From assembly GCF_000155955.1 (NCBI RefSeq), contig NZ_GG697143.2, positions 163,618-220,617 on the forward strand: a stretch of 57,000 nucleotides of DNA. The letters are read 5' to 3'. How positions within the stretch are numbered: position 1 is the stretch's first letter; the number at the start of each line of letters is the position of its first letter. The stretch is from Mitsuokella multacida DSM 20544. Its GTDB lineage: Bacteria > Bacillota > Negativicutes > Selenomonadales > Selenomonadaceae. Under the pieces are notes generated by a model. It worked only from the letters and a program-made list of their open reading frames with translations. It did no database searches and had not been told where the DNA came from. Below are positions 42,188 to 51,773 of the stretch, one piece after another. Made by a program: the position numbers and the translations under genes.

Positions 42188-42978
42188 ACGTTGTCTACAC
42201 AGTCACGAACCCGAACAATCCGTCGAGCTCAGACCCGATCAATGGACAGCTGGTTTACGGTGAGACGGTGACGCCGTCGTACCGTCCGGATGGGGTGCTG
42301 ACGGATGGCCATTACGGGGTCATCACGACAATCGATGGCAAGACCATCACGGATGGAAATGTCTACGACAATTACCGTTACCACTACGACGGCGATGTCA
42401 CGCTCAGCATGCCGAACAAGCCGGACTTCGAGCCGCCGGTCAATCCGCCGGTGATGCCGGGCACGGGCACGGTGACGCCGCTGCCGGAAAACCCGACGAA
42501 TCCGTCGAATACGCCGGAGAACACGACGGAGACGACGGGCCACAAGACGGTCTGGGATGGCGACCGCGGCGGCGACCGTCCGGAGGACAAGCGCGTCGTG
42601 ACGCTGCCGTTCTTCAAGGTATTGGAGGACAAGACGACGCACCGCTACGGCACCTATGATGTCGCGAAGCGCACGACGGAGGTCAAGATTGAGCCGTCGG
42701 CTCAGGTCCTGCCGGAGCCGAACCAGCCTGCGACACAGTATCGCGAGCTGACGACGGAGCTCACGACGGACAAGGGCACGGGCGAGTTCACGCTCAAGTA
42801 CAACGGCTCGCGCTTCACAATCCTGCCGGACGATGATGCGGCGATGAAGCTCATCGTCGTCGGCGACGAGACGAAGAACCGCGCGCTCTTCGAGAAGGCA
42901 CTCCATGTGACCTTCACGCAGATGGGCCTCGAGGTGGCCGACCTCGACGGTGTCTACATCCATTTCGGCAAAGATTAA
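42187..42978 (+). pseudogene. 3' fragment of a large adhesin (filamentous-haemagglutinin-like)
   Basis: An open frame without a plausible start begins right at the IS element edge with NVVYTVTNPNNPSSSDPING and runs 263 residues to a stop. It has low-complexity Pro/Thr/Asn linkers (NPPVMPGTGTVTPLPENPTN), few hydrophobics and the end FTQMGLEVADLDGVYIHFGK, which resembles the C-terminal cap of big secreted adhesins of Selenomonas-type bacteria. The 5' part is absent upstream of the element, so the gene was truncated by insertion plus deletion. A GTG at 42268 could still start a frame but has no good ribosome site. Confidence 0.7.
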
Positions 42979-42996
42979 GGGCAGGATATGCCTTCG

Positions 42997-43043
42997 GGAA
43001 AGCCTTTCTCATCTTCTTTTGGATGAGAAAGGCTTTCCTTTTT
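42997..43043 (+). terminator. Strong terminator before the dcw cluster
   Basis: GGAAAGCCTTTCTCATC and its near-perfect complement enclose a T-rich loop and end in CTTTTT. Confidence 0.9.
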
Positions 43044-43064
43044 CTATAGAAAATGAATTTCCCC

Positions 43065-43093
43065 TTGCAAAAGCAGGATTTATCTGCTATAAA
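43065..43093 (+). promoter_or_regulatory. Sigma70 promoter of the dcw cluster
   Basis: TTGCAA (43065-43070), 17-base spacer, TATAAA (43088-43093). Confidence 0.75.
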
Positions 43094-43107
43094 AAAGAAT
43101 AGATAAA

Positions 43108-43142
43108 GTGGTGAATTGTGGGGAAAAATGTCTGATTGGTGG
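43108..43142 (+). promoter_or_regulatory. MraZ box (repeated GTGG motifs)
   Basis: GTGGTG (43108-43113) and GTGGGG (43118-43123) are spaced exactly 10 bases apart and TGGTGG follows at 43137-43142. MraZ is known to bind tandem GTGG-type repeats spaced about 10 bases in front of its own gene, so this is the likely autoregulatory site. Confidence 0.65.
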
Positions 43143-43159
43143 AAGGGCGGTGCAGAAGG

Positions 43160-43597
43160 ATGTTCATGGGTGAGTATGCCCATACGATTGACGCGAAAGG
43201 CCGCGTCATCCTTCCGGCTGATTTCCGCCAGGAGCTCGGCGTTTCCTTTGTCATCACGAAAGGGCTCGACAAGTGCCTCTTCCTCTACGGCCAGCAGGCA
43301 TGGGAGGAACTCGCGGCAAAATTGCGGGCGCTGCCGCTCGCGAAGCCGGAGGCGCGCGCGATCGTGCGCTTCTTCTTCTCGGGGGCGCGCACACTCGAGT
43401 GCGATAAGCAGGGGCGTTTCCTCGTGCCGGCGAATCTGCGCGCCTATGCGGACATCACGCTGCGCCAGTCGGTCGTACTGACGGGCGCGGACAACCGCAT
43501 CGAGGTCTGGAGCAAGGACCAGTGGAGCCGCTACAACGAAGAAGTCGAGCCGGACGTGACGGCCATCGCGGCGTCGCTGGCAGAGCTCGGCATTTGA
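43160..43597 (+). CDS. mraZ: Transcriptional regulator MraZ
   Basis: The 145-residue protein has two AbrB-like halves: MFMGEYAHTIDAKGRVILPADF and then LECDKQGRFLVPANLRAYA. It forms a ring that binds the repeats upstream and controls the dcw operon. The start is taken at 43160 to keep the conserved MFMGEY beginning; ATG 43166 is an alternative with AGAAGG closer. First gene of the cluster. Confidence 0.96.
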   Translation: MFMGEYAHTIDAKGRVILPADFRQELGVSFVITKGLDKCLFLYGQQAWEELAAKLRALPLAKPEARAIVRFFFSGARTLECDKQGRFLVPANLRAYADITLRQSVVLTGADNRIEVWSKDQWSRYNEEVEPDVTAIAASLAELGI

Positions 43598-43651
43598 AGT
43601 AAGAGAAGCAAGATACGAACCAAGAAATGAAGACAGATGGGGGCAGGAAAC

Positions 43652-44629
43652 GTGGAGTTTCATCATATCAGCGTCATGCTGGAGGAGACAGTCAAGGGTC
43701 TCGTGACAAATAAAGAAGGGATCTATGTCGACTGTACCTTGGGCGGCGCTGGCCACTCTCACCGCATCGCGGAACTGCTCTCACCGAAGGGGCGCATCAT
43801 CGGCATCGACCAGGATGAGGAGGCCATCGAGGCGGCGAAGGAACGCCTCAAGGACGTCAAGTGCCGCGTGGACATCGTGCACAGCAATTTCTCGCATCTC
43901 GAGGAGATTCTCGAGGCGCAGGGTGCACCGCTCGTCGACGGCGTCGTCTTCGACCTCGGTGTCTCGTCGCATCAGATCGACACGGCGGAGCGCGGCTTCT
44001 CGTACATGCATGATGCGCCGCTCGACATGCGCATGGACCCGGAGGCGAAGTTTTCGGCGTACGATGTCGTCAACACGTACAGCGAGAAGGAGCTCGACCG
44101 CATCTTCCACGACTACGGCGAGGAGCGCTGGGGCCGCCGCATCGCGCAGTTCATCGTCAAGGAGCGCATGAAAAAGCCCATCGAGCGCACGGGCGAGCTC
44201 GTCGACATCATCTGCAAGGCCGTGCCGAAGGCGGTGCGCCAGGCGGCGAATGGCCACCCGGCGAAGCGCATCTTCCAGGCCATCCGCATCGAGGTCAATG
44301 ACGAGCTCGGCATCCTCGAGAAGGCATTCCGCACGGCGGTGCATCACCTGAAGCCGGGCGGCCGCATCGCAATCATCACCTTCCACTCGCTGGAGGACCG
44401 CATCGCGAAGCAGACGCTCAAGGAGATGGCGCGCGGCTGCATCTGCCCGCCGGAGCTGCCGGTCTGTGTCTGCCACCATAAGCCGGAGATTCGCTTGCTC
44501 GGCAAGCCGAAGCAGGCGACGGCGGATGAGCTCGCGCACAACTCGCGCTCGAAGAGCGCGAAGCTGCGCATCGCGGAGAAGTTGGCTACCGATAATAATC
44601 AGGAAGAGACGAGAAAGGGGGAGCGCTGA
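43652..44629 (+). CDS. rsmH: 16S rRNA (cytosine(1402)-N(4))-methyltransferase
   Basis: The 325-residue SAM-dependent enzyme methylates C1402 in the decoding site. Motifs are VDCTLGGAGHSHRI, FDLGVSSHQIDTAERGFSY, ANGHPAKRIFQAIRIEVNDEL and GGRIAIITFHSLEDR. GTG 43652 gives the usual VEFHHISVM start and has GGGGGCAGG upstream; ATG 43637 is in frame but lacks a site. Its stop overlaps ftsL. Confidence 0.96.
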   Translation: MEFHHISVMLEETVKGLVTNKEGIYVDCTLGGAGHSHRIAELLSPKGRIIGIDQDEEAIEAAKERLKDVKCRVDIVHSNFSHLEEILEAQGAPLVDGVVFDLGVSSHQIDTAERGFSYMHDAPLDMRMDPEAKFSAYDVVNTYSEKELDRIFHDYGEERWGRRIAQFIVKERMKKPIERTGELVDIICKAVPKAVRQAANGHPAKRIFQAIRIEVNDELGILEKAFRTAVHHLKPGGRIAIITFHSLEDRIAKQTLKEMARGCICPPELPVCVCHHKPEIRLLGKPKQATADELAHNSRSKSAKLRIAEKLATDNNQEETRKGER

Positions 44630-45009
44630 TGCTGGCAAGACAGGAAAAACCAGAGGAACCGTATCAGGAAGTACCGACGGAGCAGGCAGAGCGCGAGGGC
44701 AAGCGCTCGGACCGGCGCGAGTTCGTGCACCACGTGCTCAACACATCGCTGCGCTCTCATTTCCAGGTGCTCTTCTTCGTCACGGCGCTGCTCGCGATGC
44801 TCGTGACGATTGGCAGCGGCATCAGTGCGAGCCGCGGCTACACGCTTGTGGAGACGCAGAGCGAGGCCACCCGCATCGAGCAGGAGAATGAGCGTCTCAA
44901 TGTGGAGATTGCGAAGCTCAAGAACCCGGAGCGCATCAAGTCGATCGCGGAGAGCCAGCTCGGCATGCAGGTCCCGAAGAAGACGTATTTCGCGCATGAA
45001 AGTAAATAA
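44629..45009 (+). CDS. ftsL: Cell division protein FtsL-like (septum formation initiator family)
   Basis: The 126-residue protein has a charged cytoplasmic N-terminus, one membrane span (about 45-66, FQVLFFVTALLAMLVTIG) and a leucine-zipper-like coiled coil (EATRIEQENERLNVEIAKLKN), ending with the GMQVPKKTYFA segment. It pairs with FtsB/DivIC and FtsQ in the divisome. Start codon overlaps the rsmH stop (TGATG). Low conservation is normal for FtsL, so position carries much of the call. Confidence 0.9.
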   Translation: MLARQEKPEEPYQEVPTEQAEREGKRSDRREFVHHVLNTSLRSHFQVLFFVTALLAMLVTIGSGISASRGYTLVETQSEATRIEQENERLNVEIAKLKNPERIKSIAESQLGMQVPKKTYFAHESK

Positions 45010-45017
45010 GAAGACAA

Positions 45018-45052
45018 GAGGCTGCAAAGACAATGAGCAGCTTCTTTTGTGT
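45018..45052 (+). terminator. Terminator between ftsL and murE
   Basis: GAGGCTGC and GCAGCTTC (one G-T pair) around an 11-base loop, followed by TTTTGTGTTT. It lies where ftsI/pbp would normally be. Confidence 0.65.
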
Positions 45053-45092
45053 TTGCAGGACGCTGATGGAATGCCGATTGGTCCATTTTGCT

Positions 45093-45122
45093 TGTGCAAA
45101 ATCCGGACAGTTGCGCTATAAT
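45093..45122 (+). promoter_or_regulatory. Promoter of the murE segment
   Basis: A clear TATAAT lies at 45117-45122; TTGTGC at 45092-45097 is a plausible -35 with a long 19-base spacer. It starts a second transcript within the cluster. Confidence 0.55.
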
Positions 45123-45181
45123 AAAGAACGGCCCGCGGCGGCATGGGACTGCAGGCGGAGCCTTGGGGAGGAAATAATAAC

Positions 45182-46681
45182 ATGAAAACTATCGGTCAGC
45201 TGGCAGATCTCTTGACGGATGCTGTCGTCATCGGGAATCGCGATACGGTCATCACGGGCATCGAGCATGATTCGCGCAAGGTGCAGAAGGGCACGCTCTT
45301 CGTCTGCATCCCGGGCGTCCATGTCGACGGCCACAAGTTCATCCCGCAGGCAGTCGCGGCGGGTGCAAGCGCCATCGTGACGACGCGCGAGGATGTCGAG
45401 GTGCCGGAGGGCATCGCGGTGCTGCGCGTCAAGGAGCTGCAGCCGGCGCTCGACACGATTGTGCCGTACTTCCACGATTATCCGGCGCGCAAGATGCGCG
45501 TCGTGGGCATCACGGGCACGAACGGCAAGACGACGACGAGCTATATCACGCGCGCCATCCTGCGCAAGGCTGGCTACAAGGTTGGCCTTATTGGCACGAT
45601 CCAGATCATGATCGAGGATGAGGTGCTGCCCATCCACAATACGACGCCGGATGTCGTCGAGCTCCAGCACACGCTCGCGATGATGCGCGACAAGGGCATG
45701 GACTACGTCGTCATGGAGGTCTCGTCGCACGCGCTCGACCAGAACCGCGTGGCGGGTATCGAGTTTGACACGGCGGTCTTCACGAATCTCACGCAGGACC
45801 ACCTCGACTACCACAAGACGCTCAAGAACTACATGCTCGCGAAGGCGAAGCTCTTCGACCACGTGTCGGAGACGGGCTGCAAGCAGGGCAAGACGGCCGT
45901 CGTCAACATCGACGATGCGGTCGGCGCGACGATGCTCGCGCACGCGAAGTGCAAGCACCTGACGTACGCCATCGAGAAGGAAGCCGACCTGCGCGCGACG
46001 GACATCCTCGTCCACGCAAACGGTGCGGAGTTCGTGCTGCATCATGAGAGCTTCGGCGAGATGCCGCTGAAACTCCACATCACGGGCATCTTCAATGTCT
46101 ACAATGTCATGAGCGCGGTCGGCGCGGCTCTGGCGGAGCACATCGATGCGGCCGTCATCAAGGAGACGCTCGAGGCCTTCACGGCGGTGCCGGGCCGCTT
46201 CGAGCTCGTCAAGGCGGGCCAGGACTTCTCGATCATCGTCGACTACGCGCATACGCCGGACGGCGTCGAGAACGTCCTCAAGACGGCGCGCAAGATTGCG
46301 AAGAAGCGCATCATCGCGGTCTTCGGCTGCGGCGGCGACCGCGACCGCACGAAGCGCCCGATTATGGGCCGCCTTGCGGCGGAGCTCGCGGATGTCGTCA
46401 TCGCGACGTCGGACAACCCGCGCACGGAGGACCCAGAGTTCATCCTCTCGCAGGTCGAAGAGGGCGTCGATGAGGCCATCGGCACGAAGCACCACGAGCT
46501 CATCGTGGACCGCCGCCACGCCATCTACCGCGCCATCGAGATGGCGGAGAAGGACGATATTGTCGTCATCCTCGGCAAGGGTCACGAGAACTATCAGATC
46601 CTCAAGGACAAGACCATCCACTTTGATGATAAGGAAGAGGCCCGCGCAGCTGTCGCTGCCAAGCTGGCCAAGAAGAATTGA
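45182..46681 (+). CDS. murE: UDP-MurNAc-tripeptide synthetase (meso-diaminopimelate adding)
   Basis: The 499-residue Mur ligase adds the third stem-peptide residue. The ATP loop is GITGTNGKTTTS (from residue 109). The specificity motif reads SDNPRTEDP; DNPR is the signature of enzymes that add meso-diaminopimelate, so the peptidoglycan should be DAP type. Also seen: DYAHTPDGVENVL and EVSSHAL. GGAGG precedes ATG 45182. Confidence 0.97.
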   Translation: MKTIGQLADLLTDAVVIGNRDTVITGIEHDSRKVQKGTLFVCIPGVHVDGHKFIPQAVAAGASAIVTTREDVEVPEGIAVLRVKELQPALDTIVPYFHDYPARKMRVVGITGTNGKTTTSYITRAILRKAGYKVGLIGTIQIMIEDEVLPIHNTTPDVVELQHTLAMMRDKGMDYVVMEVSSHALDQNRVAGIEFDTAVFTNLTQDHLDYHKTLKNYMLAKAKLFDHVSETGCKQGKTAVVNIDDAVGATMLAHAKCKHLTYAIEKEADLRATDILVHANGAEFVLHHESFGEMPLKLHITGIFNVYNVMSAVGAALAEHIDAAVIKETLEAFTAVPGRFELVKAGQDFSIIVDYAHTPDGVENVLKTARKIAKKRIIAVFGCGGDRDRTKRPIMGRLAAELADVVIATSDNPRTEDPEFILSQVEEGVDEAIGTKHHELIVDRRHAIYRAIEMAEKDDIVVILGKGHENYQILKDKTIHFDDKEEARAAVAAKLAKKN

Positions 46682-46722
46682 CGAATTGCAACAGTTGCGA
46701 TAGTGCAGAAGGGAGTATTCCG

Positions 46723-48102
46723 ATGCCAGCATTTACGCTTGATGAGGTCCGCGAAGCGACGGGGGCACAGCTCTATAAGATGGAGCATGAAGAGTTCACG
46801 GATATCGTGACGGATACGCGCAAGATCACGCCGGGGGTCCTGTTCCTCGCCTTCAAGGGCGAGCGCTTCAACGGCGAGGATTTCGTGCGCGATGCGGTCG
46901 AGAAGGGCGCGAGCGGCGTCATGGTCAGCACGAGCTGCCCGAAGGCGCAGCTGGCCGGCCTCAAGACGACGGTGCTGATCGCCGAAGACACGCTGACGGC
47001 CTACCAGCAGCTCGCGCACGCCTGGCGCATGCGCTTCTCGCTGCCGGTCGTCGCCATCACGGGCTCGAACGGCAAGACGACGACGAAGGACCTCACGGCT
47101 GCGGTGCTCTCGGCGCGCGGCCCTGTCCTCAAGACGCAGGCCAACTACAACAATGAGATCGGCCTGCCGCTGACGCTTCTGGGCCTTCGCAAGGAGCATA
47201 CGGCTGCGGTCGTCGAGATCGGCATGCGCGGCCTGCACCAGATCGAGGCAATGGCTCCGATTGCGGCGCCGACGGTCGGCATCGTGACGAATGTCGGCGA
47301 GACGCATATGGAGCTCCTCGGCTCCATCGAGAACATCGCGAAGGCCAAGTCGGAGATGGTCGAGGCCATCCCCGCGGGCGGCACAGTCGTCCTCAATGCG
47401 GACAACCCGTACGTCGCGGCCATGCGCTCGCAGGCGAGGGAGGGCGTCCGCGTCCTGACGTTCGGCATCGAGAAGGAAGCCGATGTGCGCGCCAAGGAAG
47501 AGACCATCGAGACGATCGACGGCCATGAGACGCGCTTCAAGATTGAGTGGAAGGGCCGCGAGCAGACGTTCACGTTCGCGATGGTCGGCCGCCACAATGT
47601 CTACAACGCCCTCGCGGCCATCGCGGCCGGCTTTGCGCTCGGCCTGACGCCTGCAGAGGCAGCCTCTGGCCTGCGCAACCTCAAGGCGACGAAGATGCGC
47701 TTCGAGGTACAGGACGTCAAGACGTACCACGTCATCAACGACGCCTACAATGCAAGCCCGATGTCGATGAAGGCGGCCATCGAGACGCTTTCGGAGCTCA
47801 CAAAGGGACGCAAGATCGCGGTCATGGGCGACATGCTCGAGCTCGGCAGTGTCTCGGAAGAGGCGCATCGCGAGGTCGGCCATGAGCTCGCGGAGCACGG
47901 CTTTGCTGCTGTCGTCACGCGCGGCCAGATGGGCGCGTTCATCGCAGACGGCGCGGAGGAGGGCGGCGTGCCGCAGGTCTTCCGTGCGGATTCGCACGAG
48001 GCGGCGGCCGACTACCTGCACAAGATCCTCGAGCCGGGCGACACGATCCTCTTCAAGGGCTCGCGCGGCATGCAGATGGAAAAGATCATCGACCTGCTCT
48101 GA
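46723..48102 (+). CDS. murF: UDP-MurNAc-tripeptide--D-Ala-D-Ala ligase
   Basis: The 459-residue ligase joins D-Ala-D-Ala to the UDP-MurNAc-tripeptide. Motifs: DTRKITPGVLFLAFKGERFNG, ATP loop AITGSNGKTTTKD, IGMRGLHQIEAMAPIA and NDAYNASPMSMKAAI. ATG 46723 follows AGAAGGGAG. It starts 41 bases after murE. Confidence 0.97.
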   Translation: MPAFTLDEVREATGAQLYKMEHEEFTDIVTDTRKITPGVLFLAFKGERFNGEDFVRDAVEKGASGVMVSTSCPKAQLAGLKTTVLIAEDTLTAYQQLAHAWRMRFSLPVVAITGSNGKTTTKDLTAAVLSARGPVLKTQANYNNEIGLPLTLLGLRKEHTAAVVEIGMRGLHQIEAMAPIAAPTVGIVTNVGETHMELLGSIENIAKAKSEMVEAIPAGGTVVLNADNPYVAAMRSQAREGVRVLTFGIEKEADVRAKEETIETIDGHETRFKIEWKGREQTFTFAMVGRHNVYNALAAIAAGFALGLTPAEAASGLRNLKATKMRFEVQDVKTYHVINDAYNASPMSMKAAIETLSELTKGRKIAVMGDMLELGSVSEEAHREVGHELAEHGFAAVVTRGQMGAFIADGAEEGGVPQVFRADSHEAAADYLHKILEPGDTILFKGSRGMQMEKIIDLL

Positions 48103-48150
48103 GCGTTTGCTTGAGGCGGGAAATCATAAAGAGAGTGGAGACGTTAGATT

Positions 48151-49104
48151 TTGGATAAGATACTTCTTGCGGCGATCTTTGCCGCCGGCCTTGTGCTCTG
48201 CATTGGGCCGTTACTGATCCCGGAGTTGCACAAGCTCAAATTCGGACAGAGCATCCGTGAGGAAGGGCCGAAGAGCCATCAGGCCAAGAGCGGCACGCCG
48301 ACGATGGGCGGCATCATGATCATCCTGGCCATCGTGGTCGCGACAGTGGCGGCGGCGCCGCTGACGCCGGCTGTGCTGCTGGCCCTCTTCATCACGCTCG
48401 GCCACTTCGTGCTGGGCTTCCTCGATGACTACATCAAGGTCGTCAAGAAGCGCAACCTCGGCCTCAAGGCGAAGCAGAAGATGCTCGGCCAGATCCTCAT
48501 CGCCATCGTGACGATGATCGTCGGCACGCGCGTGCTCGGCATCGACACGACCATCTGGATCCCGATTGCGGATGTCAATGTCGACATCGGCATCGGCTAC
48601 TACTTCCTCGTGCTCTTCGTGCTCGTCGGCACGAGCAACGCGGTCAACCTGACGGACGGCCTCGACGGACTGGCCTCGGGCACGGTGGCCATCGCCTCGG
48701 GTGCCTATGCGCTCGTCTGCTATATGACGGGCCACTACGACCTCGCCATCTTCGGCGTGGCCATGATGATGGCCTGCCTGGCCTTCCTGCGCTTCAATGC
48801 GCATCCGGCCAAGGTCTTCATGGGCGACACGGGCTCGCTGGCACTCGGCGGTGCTGTTGCGGCGGTCGGCATCCTGACGCACACGGAGATCCTGCTCGCG
48901 GTCATCGGCTTTGTCTTTGTCTGCGAGGCACTCTCCGTCATCATCCAGGTCATCTCGTTCAAGACGACGGGCAAGCGCGTCTTCCGCATGAGCCCGATCC
49001 ACCATCACTTCGAGCTCGGCGGCTGGAAGGAGACGAAGGTCGTCTTCGTCTTCTGGATGGTCGGACTCGTCGCGAGCATCGTCGGACTGCTGATGATGCC
49101 GTAA
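48151..49104 (+). CDS. mraY: Phospho-N-acetylmuramoyl-pentapeptide transferase
   Basis: The 317-residue membrane enzyme makes lipid I from undecaprenyl phosphate. About ten helices are visible; catalytic motifs are [46 protein letters not shown] and [12 protein letters not shown], with HHHFELGGW near the end. The start is TTG 48151 after GTGGAGA. It uses the C55 carrier made through uppS in this window. Confidence 0.97.
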   Translation: MDKILLAAIFAAGLVLCIGPLLIPELHKLKFGQSIREEGPKSHQAKSGTPTMGGIMIILAIVVATVAAAPLTPAVLLALFITLGHFVLGFLDDYIKVVKKRNLGLKAKQKMLGQILIAIVTMIVGTRVLGIDTTIWIPIADVNVDIGIGYYFLVLFVLVGTSNAVNLTDGLDGLASGTVAIASGAYALVCYMTGHYDLAIFGVAMMMACLAFLRFNAHPAKVFMGDTGSLALGGAVAAVGILTHTEILLAVIGFVFVCEALSVIIQVISFKTTGKRVFRMSPIHHHFELGGWKETKVVFVFWMVGLVASIVGLLMMP

Positions 49105-49164
49105 CAGCGATCTTAGACTTAAAGTCGAAAATCAGATTTTCTTGTATATCCGGGGGGACTTGTC

Positions 49165-50565
49165 ATGGAGTTGGATTGGAACCAGAAGAACGTGCTCGTC
49201 ATCGGCGCGGGCATCAGCGGCTTTGCGGCGGCAAAGCTCGCCCGCCGCTTCGGCGCATCGGTCACGCTGAGCGACGCAAAGACGGAAGAAGAGCTCACGA
49301 AGCTCGGCGACGACTTCGCGAAGCTGCGCGGACTCGGCATTGCGCTTGCCTTCGGCCCGCAGCAGGAGAGCCTGCTCGAGGGCGTGGATACGGTCATCGT
49401 CTCGCCGGCCGTGCCGGTGCGCATCCCGCTGATCCAGGCTGCTTATAAAAAGGGCATCCGCGTCATGAGCGAGGTGGAGCTCGCCTATGACATCGCGGAG
49501 TCGCCGATCTGCGCGGTGACGGGCACGAATGGCAAGACGACGACGACGACGCTCCTCGGCCTGCTGCTCGAGACGCATTACGACAAGGTCGGCGTCGGCG
49601 GCAACATCGGTGTGCCGCTGTCGGAAGAGGCCCTGCGCATCGGCAGGGGCGGCTGCATCGCGGCGGAGATCTCGAGCTACCAGATGGAGGCGACGGAGCA
49701 CTTCCACCCGCATGTCGCGGCCGTGCTCAATGTGACGCCGGACCACATCGTGCGCCACGGCTCGATGGAGGTCTACCAGGCCATGAAGGAGCGCCTCTTC
49801 CGCGAGGAGACGGAGGACGACTACCTCGTCCTCAATTACGACGACGAGAAGACGCGCGGCATGAAGGCGCGCACGGTGGCGCAGGTCTGCTACTTCAGCC
49901 GCCGCGAGGAACTCGAAGAGGGCGTCTTCGTGCGCGGTGATGTAAAGAACGGCCTCATCGTCATCCGCTGGCAGGGTCAGGAATACGAGCTCTGCCATAC
50001 GGATGAGCTCGGCATCAAGGGCCCGCACAACGTCGAGAACGCCCTCGCGGCCATCGCTGTGGCGTTCTTCGCCGGCTGCGAGCCCACGCTGATGGTCCCG
50101 GTGCTCAAATCGTTCCGCGGCGTCGAGCACCGCATCGAGTACGTGACGACGATCGATGGCGTGCCGTACTACAACGACTCGAAGGCGACGAATACAGACT
50201 CGGCCATCAAGGCGCTCGAGACGTTCGACGGTCACATCATCCTGCTCGCGGGCGGCGACGACAAGATGACGGACCTCACGGACTTCATGAAGCTCGTCTG
50301 CGAGCGCGTCGATGCGCTCGTCCTCATCGGCCGCGCGGCGGCCCGCTTCTACGGGGCGGCCGTCGATAACGGCTTCCCCGAGAACCAGATCTACGCGGCG
50401 GGCTACTCGATGCGCAAGGCGGTCGAGATCGCGCATGCGCTGGCCAAGGAGCCGGCCGTCGTGCTGCTCTCGCCGGCCTGCGCGAGCTTCGACATGTACC
50501 ATGACATGGCGGAGCGCGGCCGCGACTTCAAGCACCTCGTACATGAATTAGAACAGCAGAAGTGA
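49165..50565 (+). CDS. murD: UDP-MurNAc-L-Ala--D-glutamate ligase
   Basis: The 466-residue Mur ligase adds D-glutamate. The N-terminal Rossmann-like domain begins VLVIGAGISGFAAAKLARRFG; the ATP loop is AVTGTNGKTTTTTLLG; ISSYQME and NDSKATNTDSAIKAL are the usual D and E blocks. GGGGGG lies 8 bases upstream. The gap to murG is only 21 bases, so ftsW is absent here. Confidence 0.97.
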   Translation: MELDWNQKNVLVIGAGISGFAAAKLARRFGASVTLSDAKTEEELTKLGDDFAKLRGLGIALAFGPQQESLLEGVDTVIVSPAVPVRIPLIQAAYKKGIRVMSEVELAYDIAESPICAVTGTNGKTTTTTLLGLLLETHYDKVGVGGNIGVPLSEEALRIGRGGCIAAEISSYQMEATEHFHPHVAAVLNVTPDHIVRHGSMEVYQAMKERLFREETEDDYLVLNYDDEKTRGMKARTVAQVCYFSRREELEEGVFVRGDVKNGLIVIRWQGQEYELCHTDELGIKGPHNVENALAAIAVAFFAGCEPTLMVPVLKSFRGVEHRIEYVTTIDGVPYYNDSKATNTDSAIKALETFDGHIILLAGGDDKMTDLTDFMKLVCERVDALVLIGRAAARFYGAAVDNGFPENQIYAAGYSMRKAVEIAHALAKEPAVVLLSPACASFDMYHDMAERGRDFKHLVHELEQQK

Positions 50566-50586
50566 CGCTGAGCGGGAGGATTTACC

Positions 50587-51696
50587 TTGAATATCATTGT
50601 TTCAGGCGGCGGCACGGGCGGCCATATCTACCCGGCCATCACCATCATCCGGACCATCCAGCAGAAGGTCCCCGACGCGAAATTCCTCTACGTCGGCACG
50701 AAGCGGGGCCTCGAGGCCGACATCATCCCGAAGGAAGGGCTGCCTTTTACGACGGTCGACATCCAGGGATTTGAACGCCATCTGACGGCCGACAACATCC
50801 TGCGCGCGGGGCGCGCGATGGTCGGCGTGGCCAAGGCAACGCGCATCGTCCACAGCTTCAAGCCGGACGTCGTCATCGGCACGGGCGGCTACGTCTGCGG
50901 GCCCATCCTGCTCGCGGCCAGCCTCATGCACATCCCGACGCTCATCCAGGAGCAGAACGTCGTGCCAGGCATCACCAACAAGATCCTCTCGAAGTTCGTG
51001 ACGAAGATCGCGGCGGGCACGGAGGAGGCCATGAAGCACTTCCCGGCGGACAAGGTCGTCTTCACGGGCAACCCGATCCGCAGCGAGGTGCTCTCGGCAC
51101 AGCGCGAGCAGGGGGCAGCGGCCTTCGGCCTTGACCCGAAGAAGCTGACGGTGCTCATCTCGGGCGGCAGCCGTGGCGCGCGCGCCATCAACCTCGCGAT
51201 GATCGGCGTGCTCAAGAATGCGGCGCCGCATCCTGAGGTGCAGTTCCTGCACGTGACGGGCAAGCGCGGCTATCAGGGCGTGCTAGACGGCCTCAAGCAG
51301 GCGGGCGTCGACCTCGCATCGTGCCCGCAGCTTCTCGTCAAGCCGTACCTCTACAACATGCCGCAGGCGATGGCGGTGGCGGACCTCGCGATTTTCCGCG
51401 CTGGTGCGACGGGCCTTGCCGAGCTCACGGCACGCGGCATCCCCGCCATCCTGATCCCGTATCCGTATGCGGCGGAGAACCATCAGGAGCACAATGCGCG
51501 CGCCCTCGAGGAAGCTGGTGCGGCGCGCATGATCCTCGACCGTGATCTGACGCCGGAACGCCTGAGCTCCGTGCTCACAGAGCTCTTGAGCGAGCCGGAC
51601 AAGCTGCGGGCGATGGCAAAGGCCAGCCGCGCGATGGGACGCCCGCAGGCGGCCAGCGATATCGCGGACCTCGTGCTCGCGATCGCCAAGAAATAA
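50587..51696 (+). CDS. murG: UDP-GlcNAc:lipid I GlcNAc transferase
   Basis: The 369-residue GT28 glycosyltransferase makes lipid II at the inner face of the membrane. Motifs: SGGGTGGHIYPAITI, GTGGYVCGPILLAA, LIQEQNVVPGITNK, GGSRGARAIN and the sugar-nucleotide site FRAGATGLAELTARGIPAILIPYPYAAENHQ. TTG start at 50587 after GGGAGGA. Confidence 0.97.
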   Translation: MNIIVSGGGTGGHIYPAITIIRTIQQKVPDAKFLYVGTKRGLEADIIPKEGLPFTTVDIQGFERHLTADNILRAGRAMVGVAKATRIVHSFKPDVVIGTGGYVCGPILLAASLMHIPTLIQEQNVVPGITNKILSKFVTKIAAGTEEAMKHFPADKVVFTGNPIRSEVLSAQREQGAAAFGLDPKKLTVLISGGSRGARAINLAMIGVLKNAAPHPEVQFLHVTGKRGYQGVLDGLKQAGVDLASCPQLLVKPYLYNMPQAMAVADLAIFRAGATGLAELTARGIPAILIPYPYAAENHQEHNARALEEAGAARMILDRDLTPERLSSVLTELLSEPDKLRAMAKASRAMGRPQAASDIADLVLAIAKK

Positions 51697-51773
51697 GAGA
51701 CAGACAAAGATAGAGAACGAAATACGAGTGCATAGAGATTGAATCACAGGGTAAAAGGGAAAAGGTGATTGGA

